Assembly (NCBI GenBank): GCA_012271225.1
Contig: JAAXGS010000064.1
Coordinates: 1-13,386 of the forward strand
Source of the DNA: Dehalococcoidia bacterium
GTDB lineage: Bacteria > Chloroflexota > Dehalococcoidia > UBA6926
Reading direction: 5' to 3'
Length of the DNA stretch: 13,386 nt
Below are positions 6,771 through 12,151 of this stretch, piece after piece (position 1 is the stretch's first letter; every line of letters starts with the position of its first letter). The notes below the pieces were generated by a model. It saw only the letters and a list, made by a program, of their open reading frames with translations, ran no database searches and was not told the origin of the DNA. A program made the translations under genes and the position numbers.

Positions 6771-7904
6771 ATGACGAACAGACTGCATACGCCGCTCTGC
6801 GACATGCTGGGCATGGAGTATCCGATCCTGCTGGCCGGCATGGCCGTTGGAGGCAGCCAGGACCTTGCGCCGACGCCCGTCGCGATGGTGGCGGCGATCA
6901 GCAACGCCGGCGGGCTGGGCGTGCTGGGCGACAATTTCCGCAATCTGGATGAGATGGACGCCGGCATCCGCGAGCTGAAATCCCTCGTTGGTGACAAGCC
7001 GTACGGCGTGGATTTCCTGCTCCCCGCAACGCGGGCGGAGGTCACGGCGACGAGCAACAGGGAGTTGTACGCGCAGGTCGCGCCGCAGTACCCCCGGCAC
7101 GTGGCGCTGGTGCAGGAGCTGCTGGAGGAGTTTGGGTTCGAGGCGGAGGAGGTCTCCGAATCGGAGCCGATGTCCACGGAGTTGCTGCGCAAGAAGATCG
7201 AGATTGTGCTGGACAACAAGGTTCCGCTGTTCGCGGCCGCGACGGGCGAGCCGCCGGAGTGGTTCACGGAGCAGGGCCACGCGCAGGGGATGAAGTTCAT
7301 CGGCATGACGGGCGCAGTGCGCCATGCGCAGCGGCAGGTGGCGGCGAACGTCGACATCATCACGGCGCAGGGCACGGAGGCGGGCGGCCACACGGGCAAC
7401 ATCTCGACCTTCGTCCTCGTCCCGCAGATCGTGGATGAGGTGTCGCCGAGGCCGGTTCTCGCGGCGGGCGGCATCGGATCCGGCCGCCACGTGGCATCGG
7501 CGCTGGCGCTGGGCGCGCAGGGCGTCTGGGTCGGCACGGCGTTCCTCGTTGCGGAGGAGAACCACATCCCGGAGGCGCATCAGGATCAGATCCTGGGCGC
7601 GCGGTCGGATGAGTTCACCACCAGCAAGTTCTCATCCGGCAAGCAGCAGCGGGCGTTTCAGAACGCCGTGAAGCTGAAGTGGGCCGCCTCCGGGCTGGAG
7701 GCGCTGCCGATGCCGCTGCAGGGCCTGATTCAGGAGCCGTTCACGCGCGCGGCGCGCAAGGCGGGGCGGTGGGACCTGATCGGCAACCCGTCCGGGCAGA
7801 TCGGCGGGATGTTGAAGGAGCGCAAGCCCGCCCGCCAGATTTTGATGGAGATGGTCGACGGCGCAGAGGAGACCATCGACCAGCTGCAGCACAACCTGCG
7901 GTAA
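6771..7904 (+). CDS. Nitronate monooxygenase family flavoprotein (second of a tandem pair)
   Basis: A 377-residue paralogue of the preceding enzyme, similar along its whole length. The same signatures appear in order: PILLAGMAVG (18-27), AGGLGVLG (46-53), AVRHAQRQ (182-189), AQGTEAGGHTG (199-209) with His207, AAGGIGSG (231-238) and GAQGVWVGTAFL (248-259). The two differ most in the stretch around residues 85-180, between the N-terminal motifs and AVRHAQRQ, which suggests different substrates or partners. GGAGG (6761-6765), 5 nt before the ATG, sets the start. The gene end, encoding EETIDQLQHNLR, is followed 15 bp later by a near-perfect second copy of its last 41 bp. No typical plus-strand terminator with a T run follows; the hairpin at 8094-8125 may help stop transcription. 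Confidence 0.9.
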   Translation: MTNRLHTPLCDMLGMEYPILLAGMAVGGSQDLAPTPVAMVAAISNAGGLGVLGDNFRNLDEMDAGIRELKSLVGDKPYGVDFLLPATRAEVTATSNRELYAQVAPQYPRHVALVQELLEEFGFEAEEVSESEPMSTELLRKKIEIVLDNKVPLFAAATGEPPEWFTEQGHAQGMKFIGMTGAVRHAQRQVAANVDIITAQGTEAGGHTGNISTFVLVPQIVDEVSPRPVLAAGGIGSGRHVASALALGAQGVWVGTAFLVAEENHIPEAHQDQILGARSDEFTTSKFSSGKQQRAFQNAVKLKWAASGLEALPMPLQGLIQEPFTRAARKAGRWDLIGNPSGQIGGMLKERKPARQILMEMVDGAEETIDQLQHNLR

Positions 7905-7962
7905 GGGCGAAGGCGCACGTGGAGGAGACCATCGATCAGCTGCAGCACAACCTGCGGTAAGG
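7866..7962 (+). repeat. Duplicated 3' end of the second nitronate monooxygenase gene
   Basis: Bases 7866-7906, which encode the last 12 residues and stop, recur at 7922-7962 with one mismatch in 41. The offset is 56 bp, so copy two is out of frame with the gene, and it lies after the stop. A 15-bp unrelated spacer (7907-7921) separates the copies. Confidence 0.95.
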
Positions 7963-8093
7963 CGGTAAAGGGAACGCGCGCGCCATTCGGGCTGCTGGAT
8001 TCCGTTTCAGCCAACCACGAGACGGCCACAACTGGCGCTGGCTACAGCCGCCGACAGTCACCACGCCGGTCACAGTCAACGCCGGCCCAAAAA

Positions 8094-8125
8094 GCCCCCC
8101 GCCACGCTCTAGCGTGGCGGGGGGC
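8094..8125 (-). terminator. Intrinsic terminator of the DUF4258-like gene
   Basis: GCCCCCCGCCACGC, a 4-nt loop and its exact complement form a perfect 14-bp stem. On the minus strand a T5 run (8093-8089) follows directly. It begins 21 nt beyond the stop of the minus-strand gene at 8147. On the plus strand no T run follows. Confidence 0.85.
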
Positions 8126-8146
8126 AATTGCAATCTCGGGCAAGTA

Positions 8147-8461
8147 TCAGTGCCTAAGCCGTCTTCTGCGCCAAGCTACTGTCTTAAGAGAGGTCAGGTC
8201 GGCTGTCACGACGATATAACAGCCGCCGATCTGGTGAGCAATCTCTCCATAGCGCCGTGAGCCGAGTTCGTTTTGAGCTCTTTCGTGGGTCTCGCGTGTC
8301 GCTGAAAATGAGAACCCATCCCCTTTCCTCGTCCGTTTGCCATGCCGGTACAGCATATGGATCGTTTCCTCATCAATGCCTCTCTGCTGACATCGTTTCC
8401 GGACGTGCCCTCGTATGGCGAGCGGAAACCGCGAATCTCCATCCGACTGATTCTGGGCCAT
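8147..8461 (-). CDS. Small basic DUF4258-like protein
   Basis: A 104-residue basic protein. The N-terminal third contains IRGHVRKRCQQRGIDEETI (16-34), which matches the H-x(4-5)-R-x3-RGI-x-E pattern typical of DUF4258 proteins. The C-terminal half alternates short strands (YGEIAHQIGG, CYIVVTADLT, LKTVAW) and ends in a run of arginines. From memory the family is small alpha/beta and may share the RelE/BrnT toxin fold; I could not check that. ATG 8459-8461 is preceded by the strong Shine-Dalgarno GAGGGAGGGA; the frame stays open to 8635, but that extension runs through the promoter region. It is divergent from the HTH-NYN gene, shares its regulatory region, and ends at its own terminator. G+C is lower than in the metabolic genes. 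Confidence 0.65.
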   Translation of the reverse strand: MAQNQSDGDSRFPLAIRGHVRKRCQQRGIDEETIHMLYRHGKRTRKGDGFSFSATRETHERAQNELGSRRYGEIAHQIGGCYIVVTADLTSLKTVAWRRRRLRH

Positions 8462-8512
8462 GTTTCCATCCCTCCCTCTGCCTAGTGTGTTGCGCGCCTG
8501 CACGACTCTCTG

Positions 8513-8542
8513 AGGATACCATGTGTGGATATCTTCCGTCAA
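8513..8542 (-). promoter_or_regulatory. Promoter of the DUF4258-like gene
   Basis: On the minus strand TTGACG (8542-8537), an 18-nt spacer and TATCCT (8518-8513). Transcription would start near 8506, leaving a leader of about 45 nt that contains the Shine-Dalgarno. The -10 lies inside one GGATAC element, and the spacer contains a second. Confidence 0.5.
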
Positions 8543-8554
8543 CAGGTGTATACT
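8526..8554 (+). promoter_or_regulatory. Promoter of the HTH-NYN gene
   Basis: TGGATA (8526-8531), a 17-nt spacer and TATACT (8549-8554). It overlaps the divergent minus-strand promoter, so the two RNA polymerases would compete. The predicted start, near 8561, abuts the inverted repeat at 8562-8582. Confidence 0.5.
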
Positions 8555-8561
8555 GCCATTG

Positions 8562-8582
8562 TGGATACCGTCCATGTATCCA
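8562..8582. promoter_or_regulatory. Operator-like inverted repeat (GGATAC elements)
   Basis: TGGATAC-N7-GTATCCA, with perfect 7-bp arms, begins at the predicted start of the HTH-NYN transcript. Further direct copies are AGGATAC (8513-8519) and TGGATAT (8526-8532), which overlap the divergent promoters. The likely ligand is the XRE domain of the neighbouring protein, giving autorepression; this is inference from position. Confidence 0.55.
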
Positions 8583-8633
8583 TTGGCAGCCGTTTCGAGT
8601 CGGAAGTGGTGTGGAGGCAGAGGCAGCAGGCTC

Positions 8634-9338
8634 ATGGCAACAGCAGAACGCGACAGATACGAGTTTCGTCACCAAGCGCTTGTTGAACTCAGGTCACGGC
8701 TGGGGCTCAAGCAAGCCGCGATGGCCGAGGCGCTCGGTGTCCCTCAGAACACCCTGTCGCGGTGGGAGACGGGCGCAACCCCTCCCGACGCCAAGAGCCT
8801 GGCGAGATTCTACTCCATTGCGCAAGAACGTGAAGAGGAGGTGGAATTCTTCATGAGGAAGCGTCCAGCACCCAAGCTGGTGAAAGGGAAGGCGAAGAGT
8901 CGTCCTCGCCTGTTGGTGGCGTGGGACTTTCAGAACACCGGTCAGAAGAAGAGTCAGGTCAAGGAGATCAACAGCCGTATCAGAAAGGCGATCGCAAAGC
9001 GCTTTCCTGAAACATCACACCAGGCTTACAGTGCCTTTGGTGGAGTGAATCAGTCTGCGGCTACTGACGCGCTGGCGAATCTCGCATGGCGTGTGTGGGA
9101 AGATCAGAAGGACATCGATAAAGAACTCATCAGACAGGTCAAGGACTACTGCGCTCAGGAGCCGCAGGAAACAGCTGTGGTCCTCATCTGTAACGATGGG
9201 GATTATGACGCCGGTCTCACAAAGGAACTGCAAAGGGATGGTGTGGAATTCTATGTGGGTGATCTCGATGGGAAGGTTAGCGAAAGGCTGCGAAAAGCAG
9301 TCAGTACCAACCACGTCATTGACTTAAGGAACGGCTGA
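8634..9338 (+). CDS. XRE-type HTH fused to a NYN-domain nuclease
   Basis: A 234-residue fusion. Residues 14-63 are a helix-turn-helix of the XRE/Cro type (LKQAAMAEALGVPQNTLSRWETG is its core, 25-47). After a basic linker (74-92), residues 93-210 look like a NYN (PIN-like) ribonuclease domain: LLVAWDFQNTG with Asp98 and Asn101, a central acidic helix around Asp160/Asp162, and the strand ICNDGDYDAGL with Asp188 and Asp190. These acids are where the family binds metal. A protein that both binds DNA and cuts RNA would suit self-control of a toxin-like nuclease. ATG 8634 is chosen as the beginning of the conserved region; the Shine-Dalgarno (GAGG at 8621-8624) is moderate, and the frame is open to 8523 across the promoter. 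G+C is about 50% in two spot lines. A DUF4258-like gene is divergent. Confidence 0.8.
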   Translation: MATAERDRYEFRHQALVELRSRLGLKQAAMAEALGVPQNTLSRWETGATPPDAKSLARFYSIAQEREEEVEFFMRKRPAPKLVKGKAKSRPRLLVAWDFQNTGQKKSQVKEINSRIRKAIAKRFPETSHQAYSAFGGVNQSAATDALANLAWRVWEDQKDIDKELIRQVKDYCAQEPQETAVVLICNDGDYDAGLTKELQRDGVEFYVGDLDGKVSERLRKAVSTNHVIDLRNG

Positions 9339-9356
9339 GACCGCTCTTTAGCAACA

Positions 9357-9375
9357 GCGGCTACTAAGTAGCCGC
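9357..9375. terminator. Short hairpin between convergent genes
   Basis: GCGGCTACT-A-AGTAGCCGC, a perfect 9-bp inverted repeat, lies 18 nt after the HTH-NYN stop and also past the end of the convergent retropepsin-like gene. No T run follows on either strand, so terminator activity is uncertain. Confidence 0.4.
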
Positions 9376-9417
9376 CGTACCACTCCGCTCCCCCGGTGCA
9401 GGATGCGCGGTCCGTTA

Positions 9418-9777
9418 CTACACGTGGAACGGGCCGACGTCTCGCGCAAGCCTCTCGTTGGGCACGTCCACGACAAGCCCAAACTCTTGCAGGGTCACGG
9501 CTCCCAGCAGGGGCTGACATCCGTCCGGCCCAAAGAGGACATAGGTTGGCCCACTTAAGCCATCGACCGCAACATTCGCTACTCCAACAGCCATCTCAAC
9601 CACGCGCCCATCTGCCAACTCAAACTGCCCTTCGCGGAGAATTGGCGTCTCCAACTCCCGCAGGAGTTCCCCGGGCAGCATCGTATATCGCGATCCGGTG
9701 TCCACGAGGGCGTCAACGTCCCTCGGGTTCTCGCCGGAAAGCGTGGAAACGGTCATTCGCACTTCGAACACGCCCAT
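9418..9777 (-). CDS. Clan AA retropepsin-like aspartic protease, copy A
   Basis: A 119-residue protein, the size of a single retropepsin-like domain that would work as a homodimer. Asp26-Thr-Gly28 in ALVDTGSRYTMLP is the catalytic motif. The C-terminal LLGAVTLQEFGLVVDVPNE (90-108) matches the hydrophobic-Gly strand and helix of such proteases and the usual closing pattern of bacterial clan AA members. There is no signal peptide or transmembrane segment, so it should act in the cytoplasm; substrates are unknown. The start at MGVFEVRM (ATG 9775-9777) is preferred because the duplicate shares it and a TATACT lies 7 nt upstream; the frame is open to 9852 beyond the promoter. Copy B encodes a protein identical at 97 of 119 positions. 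Whether the protease is active is untested. Confidence 0.8.
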   Translation of the reverse strand: MGVFEVRMTVSTLSGENPRDVDALVDTGSRYTMLPGELLRELETPILREGQFELADGRVVEMAVGVANVAVDGLSGPTYVLFGPDGCQPLLGAVTLQEFGLVVDVPNERLARDVGPFHV

Positions 9778-9784
9778 ACGCCAC

Positions 9785-9790
9785 AGTATA
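9785..9790 (-). promoter_or_regulatory. -10 element of retropepsin-like gene A, leaderless arrangement
   Basis: TATACT on the minus strand ends 7 nt before ATG 9777 with no Shine-Dalgarno between. The preceding GCGCGGCTG is shared with copy B. No consensus -35 is seen. Confidence 0.5.
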
Positions 9791-9876
9791 CAGCCGCGCA
9801 GCGCGCTGGGCCGGGCTCTTATCACTTCTGCCCCTGCGCTATCATGCTCCACAGAGGGCGTCGCGGTCCGGTATTA

Positions 9877-10236
9877 CTACAGGTGGAACGGGCCGACGTC
9901 TCGTGCAAGCCTCTCGTTGGGAACGTCGACGACCAACTCCAACTCCTGAAGCGTCAGAGCGCCCAGCAGGGGTTGGCATCCGTCCGGGCCAAAGATGACC
10001 TGCGTTGCCACATCCATGCCATTGACCGAGACGCGCGCCTCGCCAACGGGCATCTCAACGACGCGCCCGTCTGCCATCTCAAATTGGCCTTGCCATCTGA
10101 CAGGCGTCTCCAACTCCCGCAGGAGTTCCCCGGGCAGCATTGTACGCCGCGAGCCGGTGTCCACGAGGGCGTCAACGTCCCGTGGATTCTCGCCGGCAAG
10201 CGTGGAGACCGTCATTCGCACTTCGAACACACCCAT
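9877..10236 (-). CDS. Clan AA retropepsin-like aspartic protease, copy B
   Basis: A 119-residue twin of copy A, with Asp26-Thr-Gly28 (ALVDTGSRRTMLP) and the C-terminal LLGALTLQELELVVDVPNE (90-108). It differs from A at 22 positions, 16 of them within residues 46-81. That stretch spans the expected flap and neighbouring strands that contact substrate in retropepsins, while the catalytic and dimer-forming ends are nearly unchanged. The start is ATG 10234-10236. A GTG at 10242 directly abuts TATACT and cannot be translated if transcription starts 6-7 nt after the -10. It stands about 100 bp upstream of copy A on the same strand; each copy has its own promoter. Confidence 0.8.
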   Translation of the reverse strand: MGVFEVRMTVSTLAGENPRDVDALVDTGSRRTMLPGELLRELETPVRWQGQFEMADGRVVEMPVGEARVSVNGMDVATQVIFGPDGCQPLLGALTLQELELVVDVPNERLARDVGPFHL

Positions 10237-10242
10237 ACTCAC

Positions 10243-10248
10243 AGTATA
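10243..10248 (-). promoter_or_regulatory. -10 element of retropepsin-like gene B, leaderless arrangement
   Basis: TATACT on the minus strand ends 6 nt before ATG 10236. The flanks match those of copy A through GCGCGGCTG upstream and GTG downstream. Confidence 0.5.
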
Positions 10249-10392
10249 CAGCCGCGCAGCGCAGTGGGCCGGTGATGATATTCCCCTGCGCCCTCACTCA
10301 GCGCCTGGCGTCTACAGCCGCGCAGCGTGGTGGGCAGGCACGGGGGAGAGCCATAGTCCACCCTCTACTTGTAGCCGCCAAATCACGTGACG

Positions 10393-10490
10393 CGGCGGGC
10401 GGCCTGATGGTATTCGGGCGTGCGCGCCAGCGTTGTCGTTCAAGCGACACGGCGGGCGGACGGGCCTGGCGGTATTCGGGCCGGCGCGGG
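10393..10490. repeat. Imperfect direct repeat in a 287-bp gene-free stretch
   Basis: CGGCGGGCGG followed by CCTG, GGTATTCGGGC and GCGCG occurs at 10393-10426 and, with a few inserted bases, at 10450-10490. The gap 10237-10523 holds this, the copy B promoter and the solo promoter flank at 10313-10327; no gene is supported there. Confidence 0.5.
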
Positions 10491-10523
10491 GGCGTGAATA
10501 TGGAAGGGCGATGGACCGCTCCC

Positions 10524-11267
10524 CTACAGCCTCTCCAGCCCCAGCGCGATCTTGTCGCGGGCGGAGAGATCGGCTGCGCCGGTATCATCAGCCGCCCGGC
10601 GGGCCGGCGCGCCCGCCGGAATCCGCCCGGTGACCGACGAGCCGCGCTCCGGATCGATAGCATCGCCGTTCGACGATGGCCGCGTTTCTGCTTCCTGCCC
10701 CGACGTCGACTCCATGCCCTCAAGCAACCTCGCGCGCACCTGCTCAACAACGCCCCTGGCCTTTGCCAGCGATGCTTCAAGCTCCTCCGCGGAACTTCCC
10801 GCGACCAGATCACCGGGCACATCCGGCGCGGCATCCAGCAGGGCAAGGCGGTAGCGGGACACTGTTGAGGACAGCTCGTTCTCAAGGGCAATCACCTGTT
10901 CCTCGAGTGCCGCGACGCGCTCATCCCGCGCGACAAGCTCGTCTTGCAAATCGTCAAGGGCCGGCGACGGCTTCTCATCCCGCGCGGCGTGTTCAGCGTC
11001 CGCGTCCGGTTGCGTGGAGTCGCTGTCCGCGGGTGTCTGTTGTTGGGTAGTCACATCACCGCCCGCATCGTCCATGTCAGCGCCGTGTTTGTCTTGCAAA
11101 TCGTCGAGGGGCGGCGACGGCTTCTCATCCTGCGCGGCGTAGTCAGTGTCTGCGTCCGGCTGCGCGGAGTCGCTGCCGCGCGCGGCGGCGTCCGTGTTCT
11201 GTTCCCTCATCCCACCGTCCACGGGCGTTTGTTGGATGCCGTCATTGTCCGTGTCAATCATTGTCAT
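10524..11267 (-). CDS. Acidic coiled-coil protein with internal repeat and conserved-looking C-terminus
   Basis: A 247-residue protein of unknown function. Residues 1-110 are acidic, low-complexity and Gln/Asp-rich, with two 29-residue repeats (32-60 and 82-110) sharing QPDAD, DEKPSP and LDDLQD. Residues 111-135 (VARDERVAALEEQVIALENE) form a short coiled coil. The C-terminal part, YRLALLDAAPDVPGDLVAG (139-157), EELEASLAKAR (161-171), IPAGAPARR (216-224) and SARDKIALGLE (235-245), follows an alternating pattern I recall from uncharacterised Chloroflexota proteins, possibly phage- or virion-related; that is memory only. No signal peptide is seen. ATG 11265-11267 is chosen for the GGGGGA placed about 7 nt upstream; the open frame to 11363 is rejected. 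It is followed by the retropepsin genes on the same strand, after a 287-bp gap. Confidence 0.7.
   Translation of the reverse strand: MTMIDTDNDGIQQTPVDGGMREQNTDAAARGSDSAQPDADTDYAAQDEKPSPPLDDLQDKHGADMDDAGGDVTTQQQTPADSDSTQPDADAEHAARDEKPSPALDDLQDELVARDERVAALEEQVIALENELSSTVSRYRLALLDAAPDVPGDLVAGSSAEELEASLAKARGVVEQVRARLLEGMESTSGQEAETRPSSNGDAIDPERGSSVTGRIPAGAPARRAADDTGAADLSARDKIALGLERL
10941..11175. repeat. In-frame 85-bp direct repeat within the acidic protein gene
   Basis: 10941-11025 and 11091-11175 are aligned without gaps and differ at about 9 of 85 bases. The offset is 150 bp, so the frame is kept. This is the DNA basis of the two 29-residue protein repeats. Confidence 0.9.
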
Positions 11268-11380
11268 GGCTGTTCCCCCGTTCGCTGCGCTGCGGTTTCC
11301 ACGATGTCTATCCCATCCGTACCCGTCCACAGGGTTGTAGCGCGGCGCGGGCGCGGAACGCAAGCGGCGCTGTCACACAG

Positions 11381-11468
11381 GCGGCGACGCGCCGAGAGGA
11401 GGATCAGTTGTCCTCGACTTTACCCACGCGGCCCATAACCGCGGCGATACGCCAAGGAGGGGGATCAG
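11381..11468. repeat. Imperfect 27-28-bp direct repeat upstream of the acidic protein gene
   Basis: GCGGCGACGCGCC...GGATCAG (11381-11407) and GCGGCGATACGCC...GGATCAG (11441-11468) are 60 bp apart. They lie in the 299-bp gap 11268-11566, in which I see no convincing gene. The repeat could be a regulatory site for the minus-strand gene starting at 11267. Confidence 0.5.
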
Positions 11469-11566
11469 GCGGCGGCTTCCATGACGAGGGAGTTGGGGGG
11501 TAGAGGTATGGGAATCAATCAGCGGAGATGCCCACGCCGCGCAGACGTGGACGGCGCAACTGCGGC

Positions 11567-11929
11567 CTACCCCGCCGGACGGCGGGAGAAGACGCCCTCC
11601 GCGTCAAGGCGCGCGCAGGTGCTGACGCCGGACTCTGTGGGGCGGTAGCGGTGCAGGAAGCCGCGCTCCTGCGGCGCCACCTCTTCAATGAGTTCCGCCT
11701 CAATCAGCGCGCGGACGATCATCTCTCCCATGTAGCCGCCGGCCGGGAGGTGGTGGCCGCCCATCGGCTCGCCGGTGGACTCAAAGACCCGGCAGATGTC
11801 GCGCAGCGCCTGCGCCGCTTCAATCATCATGCTCTCCATGACGCGCGTCACAACGGGCGTTCCGCGCACGGCGCCGACAAAGTCGTCAAATGCTGGCAAC
11901 TGTCCTCCCGGGTCTGTTTGGTCTTTCAA
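11567..11929 (-). CDS. Small winged-helix-like protein of unknown function, uncertain start
   Basis: Up to 120 residues if translated from TTG 11927-11929. The middle (VMESMMIEAAQALRDICRVF, 30-49) is a long helix. The second half, with YMGEMIVRALIEAELIEEV (66-84), then a turn and RYRPTESG (94-101), has the helix-then-wing pattern of winged helix-turn-helix regulators, though no family is recognised. No ATG lies upstream in frame before a TGA, and the first in-frame ATG (Met31) would remove a quarter of the protein, so TTG is the best guess, without a good Shine-Dalgarno. TATACT (12030-12025) and a 12-bp hairpin lie in its upstream region. It could instead be expressed by coupling to the short overlapping frame 12002-11886. 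Confidence 0.5.
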   Translation of the reverse strand: MKDQTDPGGQLPAFDDFVGAVRGTPVVTRVMESMMIEAAQALRDICRVFESTGEPMGGHHLPAGGYMGEMIVRALIEAELIEEVAPQERGFLHRYRPTESGVSTCARLDAEGVFSRRPAG

Positions 11930-12002
11930 ACGTGCGATGCGCTGTCAGCTCCCGCGCGGCGTCTCTTGGCAGGAGACGCCGCGCCTTCATCAGGCTGCGC
12001 AT
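11886..12002 (-). CDS. Possible 38-residue leader ORF overlapping the winged-helix-like gene
   Basis: ATG 12002-12000 opens 38 codons (MRSLMKARRLLPRDAAREL near the start), 23 nt after the -10 TATACT. An AGGA sits about 12 nt before the ATG. It overlaps the TTG start of the next gene by 44 nt in another frame and contains the 12-bp hairpin. It may be a leader peptide, a translational coupling device or chance. Confidence 0.25.
   Translation of the reverse strand: MRSLMKARRLLPRDAARELTAHRTFERPNRPGRTVASI
11954..11984. promoter_or_regulatory. Perfect 12-bp hairpin in the leader of the winged-helix-like gene
   Basis: GCGCGGCGTCTC, a 7-nt loop and GAGACGCCGCGC. It lies between the TATACT at 12030 and the candidate TTG start at 11929, so it would form in the minus-strand leader RNA. 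There is no T run, so it is more likely a translational or attenuation-type element than a terminator. Confidence 0.45.
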
Positions 12003-12024
12003 TGTGTCGTGGTCCTGTCTAAGT

Positions 12025-12030
12025 AGTATA
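12025..12030 (-). promoter_or_regulatory. -10 element upstream of the winged-helix-like gene
   Basis: TATACT on the minus strand, the same hexamer as at the PaREP1-like and retropepsin genes, here followed by a leader of about 90 nt rather than an immediate ATG. No consensus -35 is seen at 17 nt. Confidence 0.4.
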
Positions 12031-12151
12031 GGCGCTTTGGCGGGATGAGCGCCGCGTCCCGTCCACTCATCCGCCGTCCGCAGGCGCGCGCCCGCGCGTC
12101 CTTTATCCAACGGGCGCGGAACAGGGTGGTTTGCCCTCTTGCGCCCCTGCG

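Larger units (their letters stand above)
9406..10272. repeat. Tandem duplication, about 410 bp per unit, each carrying one retropepsin-like gene
   Basis: Unit A (about 9406-9814) and unit B (about 9862-10272) align from a shared CGCGGTCCG flank, through the gene, to a shared promoter flank with TACAGCCGCGCAGCG. About 45 bp of less similar sequence lies between them. A third copy of the 15-bp promoter flank is at 10313-10327. Confidence 0.9.

Noticed and set aside
6713..7580. Two long antisense open frames over the second nitronate monooxygenase
   Set aside because: Low-complexity Arg/Ala or Ser/Ala composition typical of shadow frames in G+C-rich genes; the sense frame has all family motifs.
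8257..8856. Plus-strand open frame through the DUF4258-like gene and promoter region
   Set aside because: Cys/Arg/Ser-rich, crosses both promoters, and overlaps two better-supported genes.
9396..9998. Plus-strand open frames across the retropepsin-like genes, also 10140-10868
   Set aside because: Arg/Ser/Pro-rich with no motif, while the minus strand carries DTG proteases in both repeat units; the frames arise from the duplication.
8147..10272. Mobile element carrying the accessory genes
   Set aside because: No transposase, integrase, terminal inverted repeats or target-site duplication is visible at the edges; low G+C alone is not enough.
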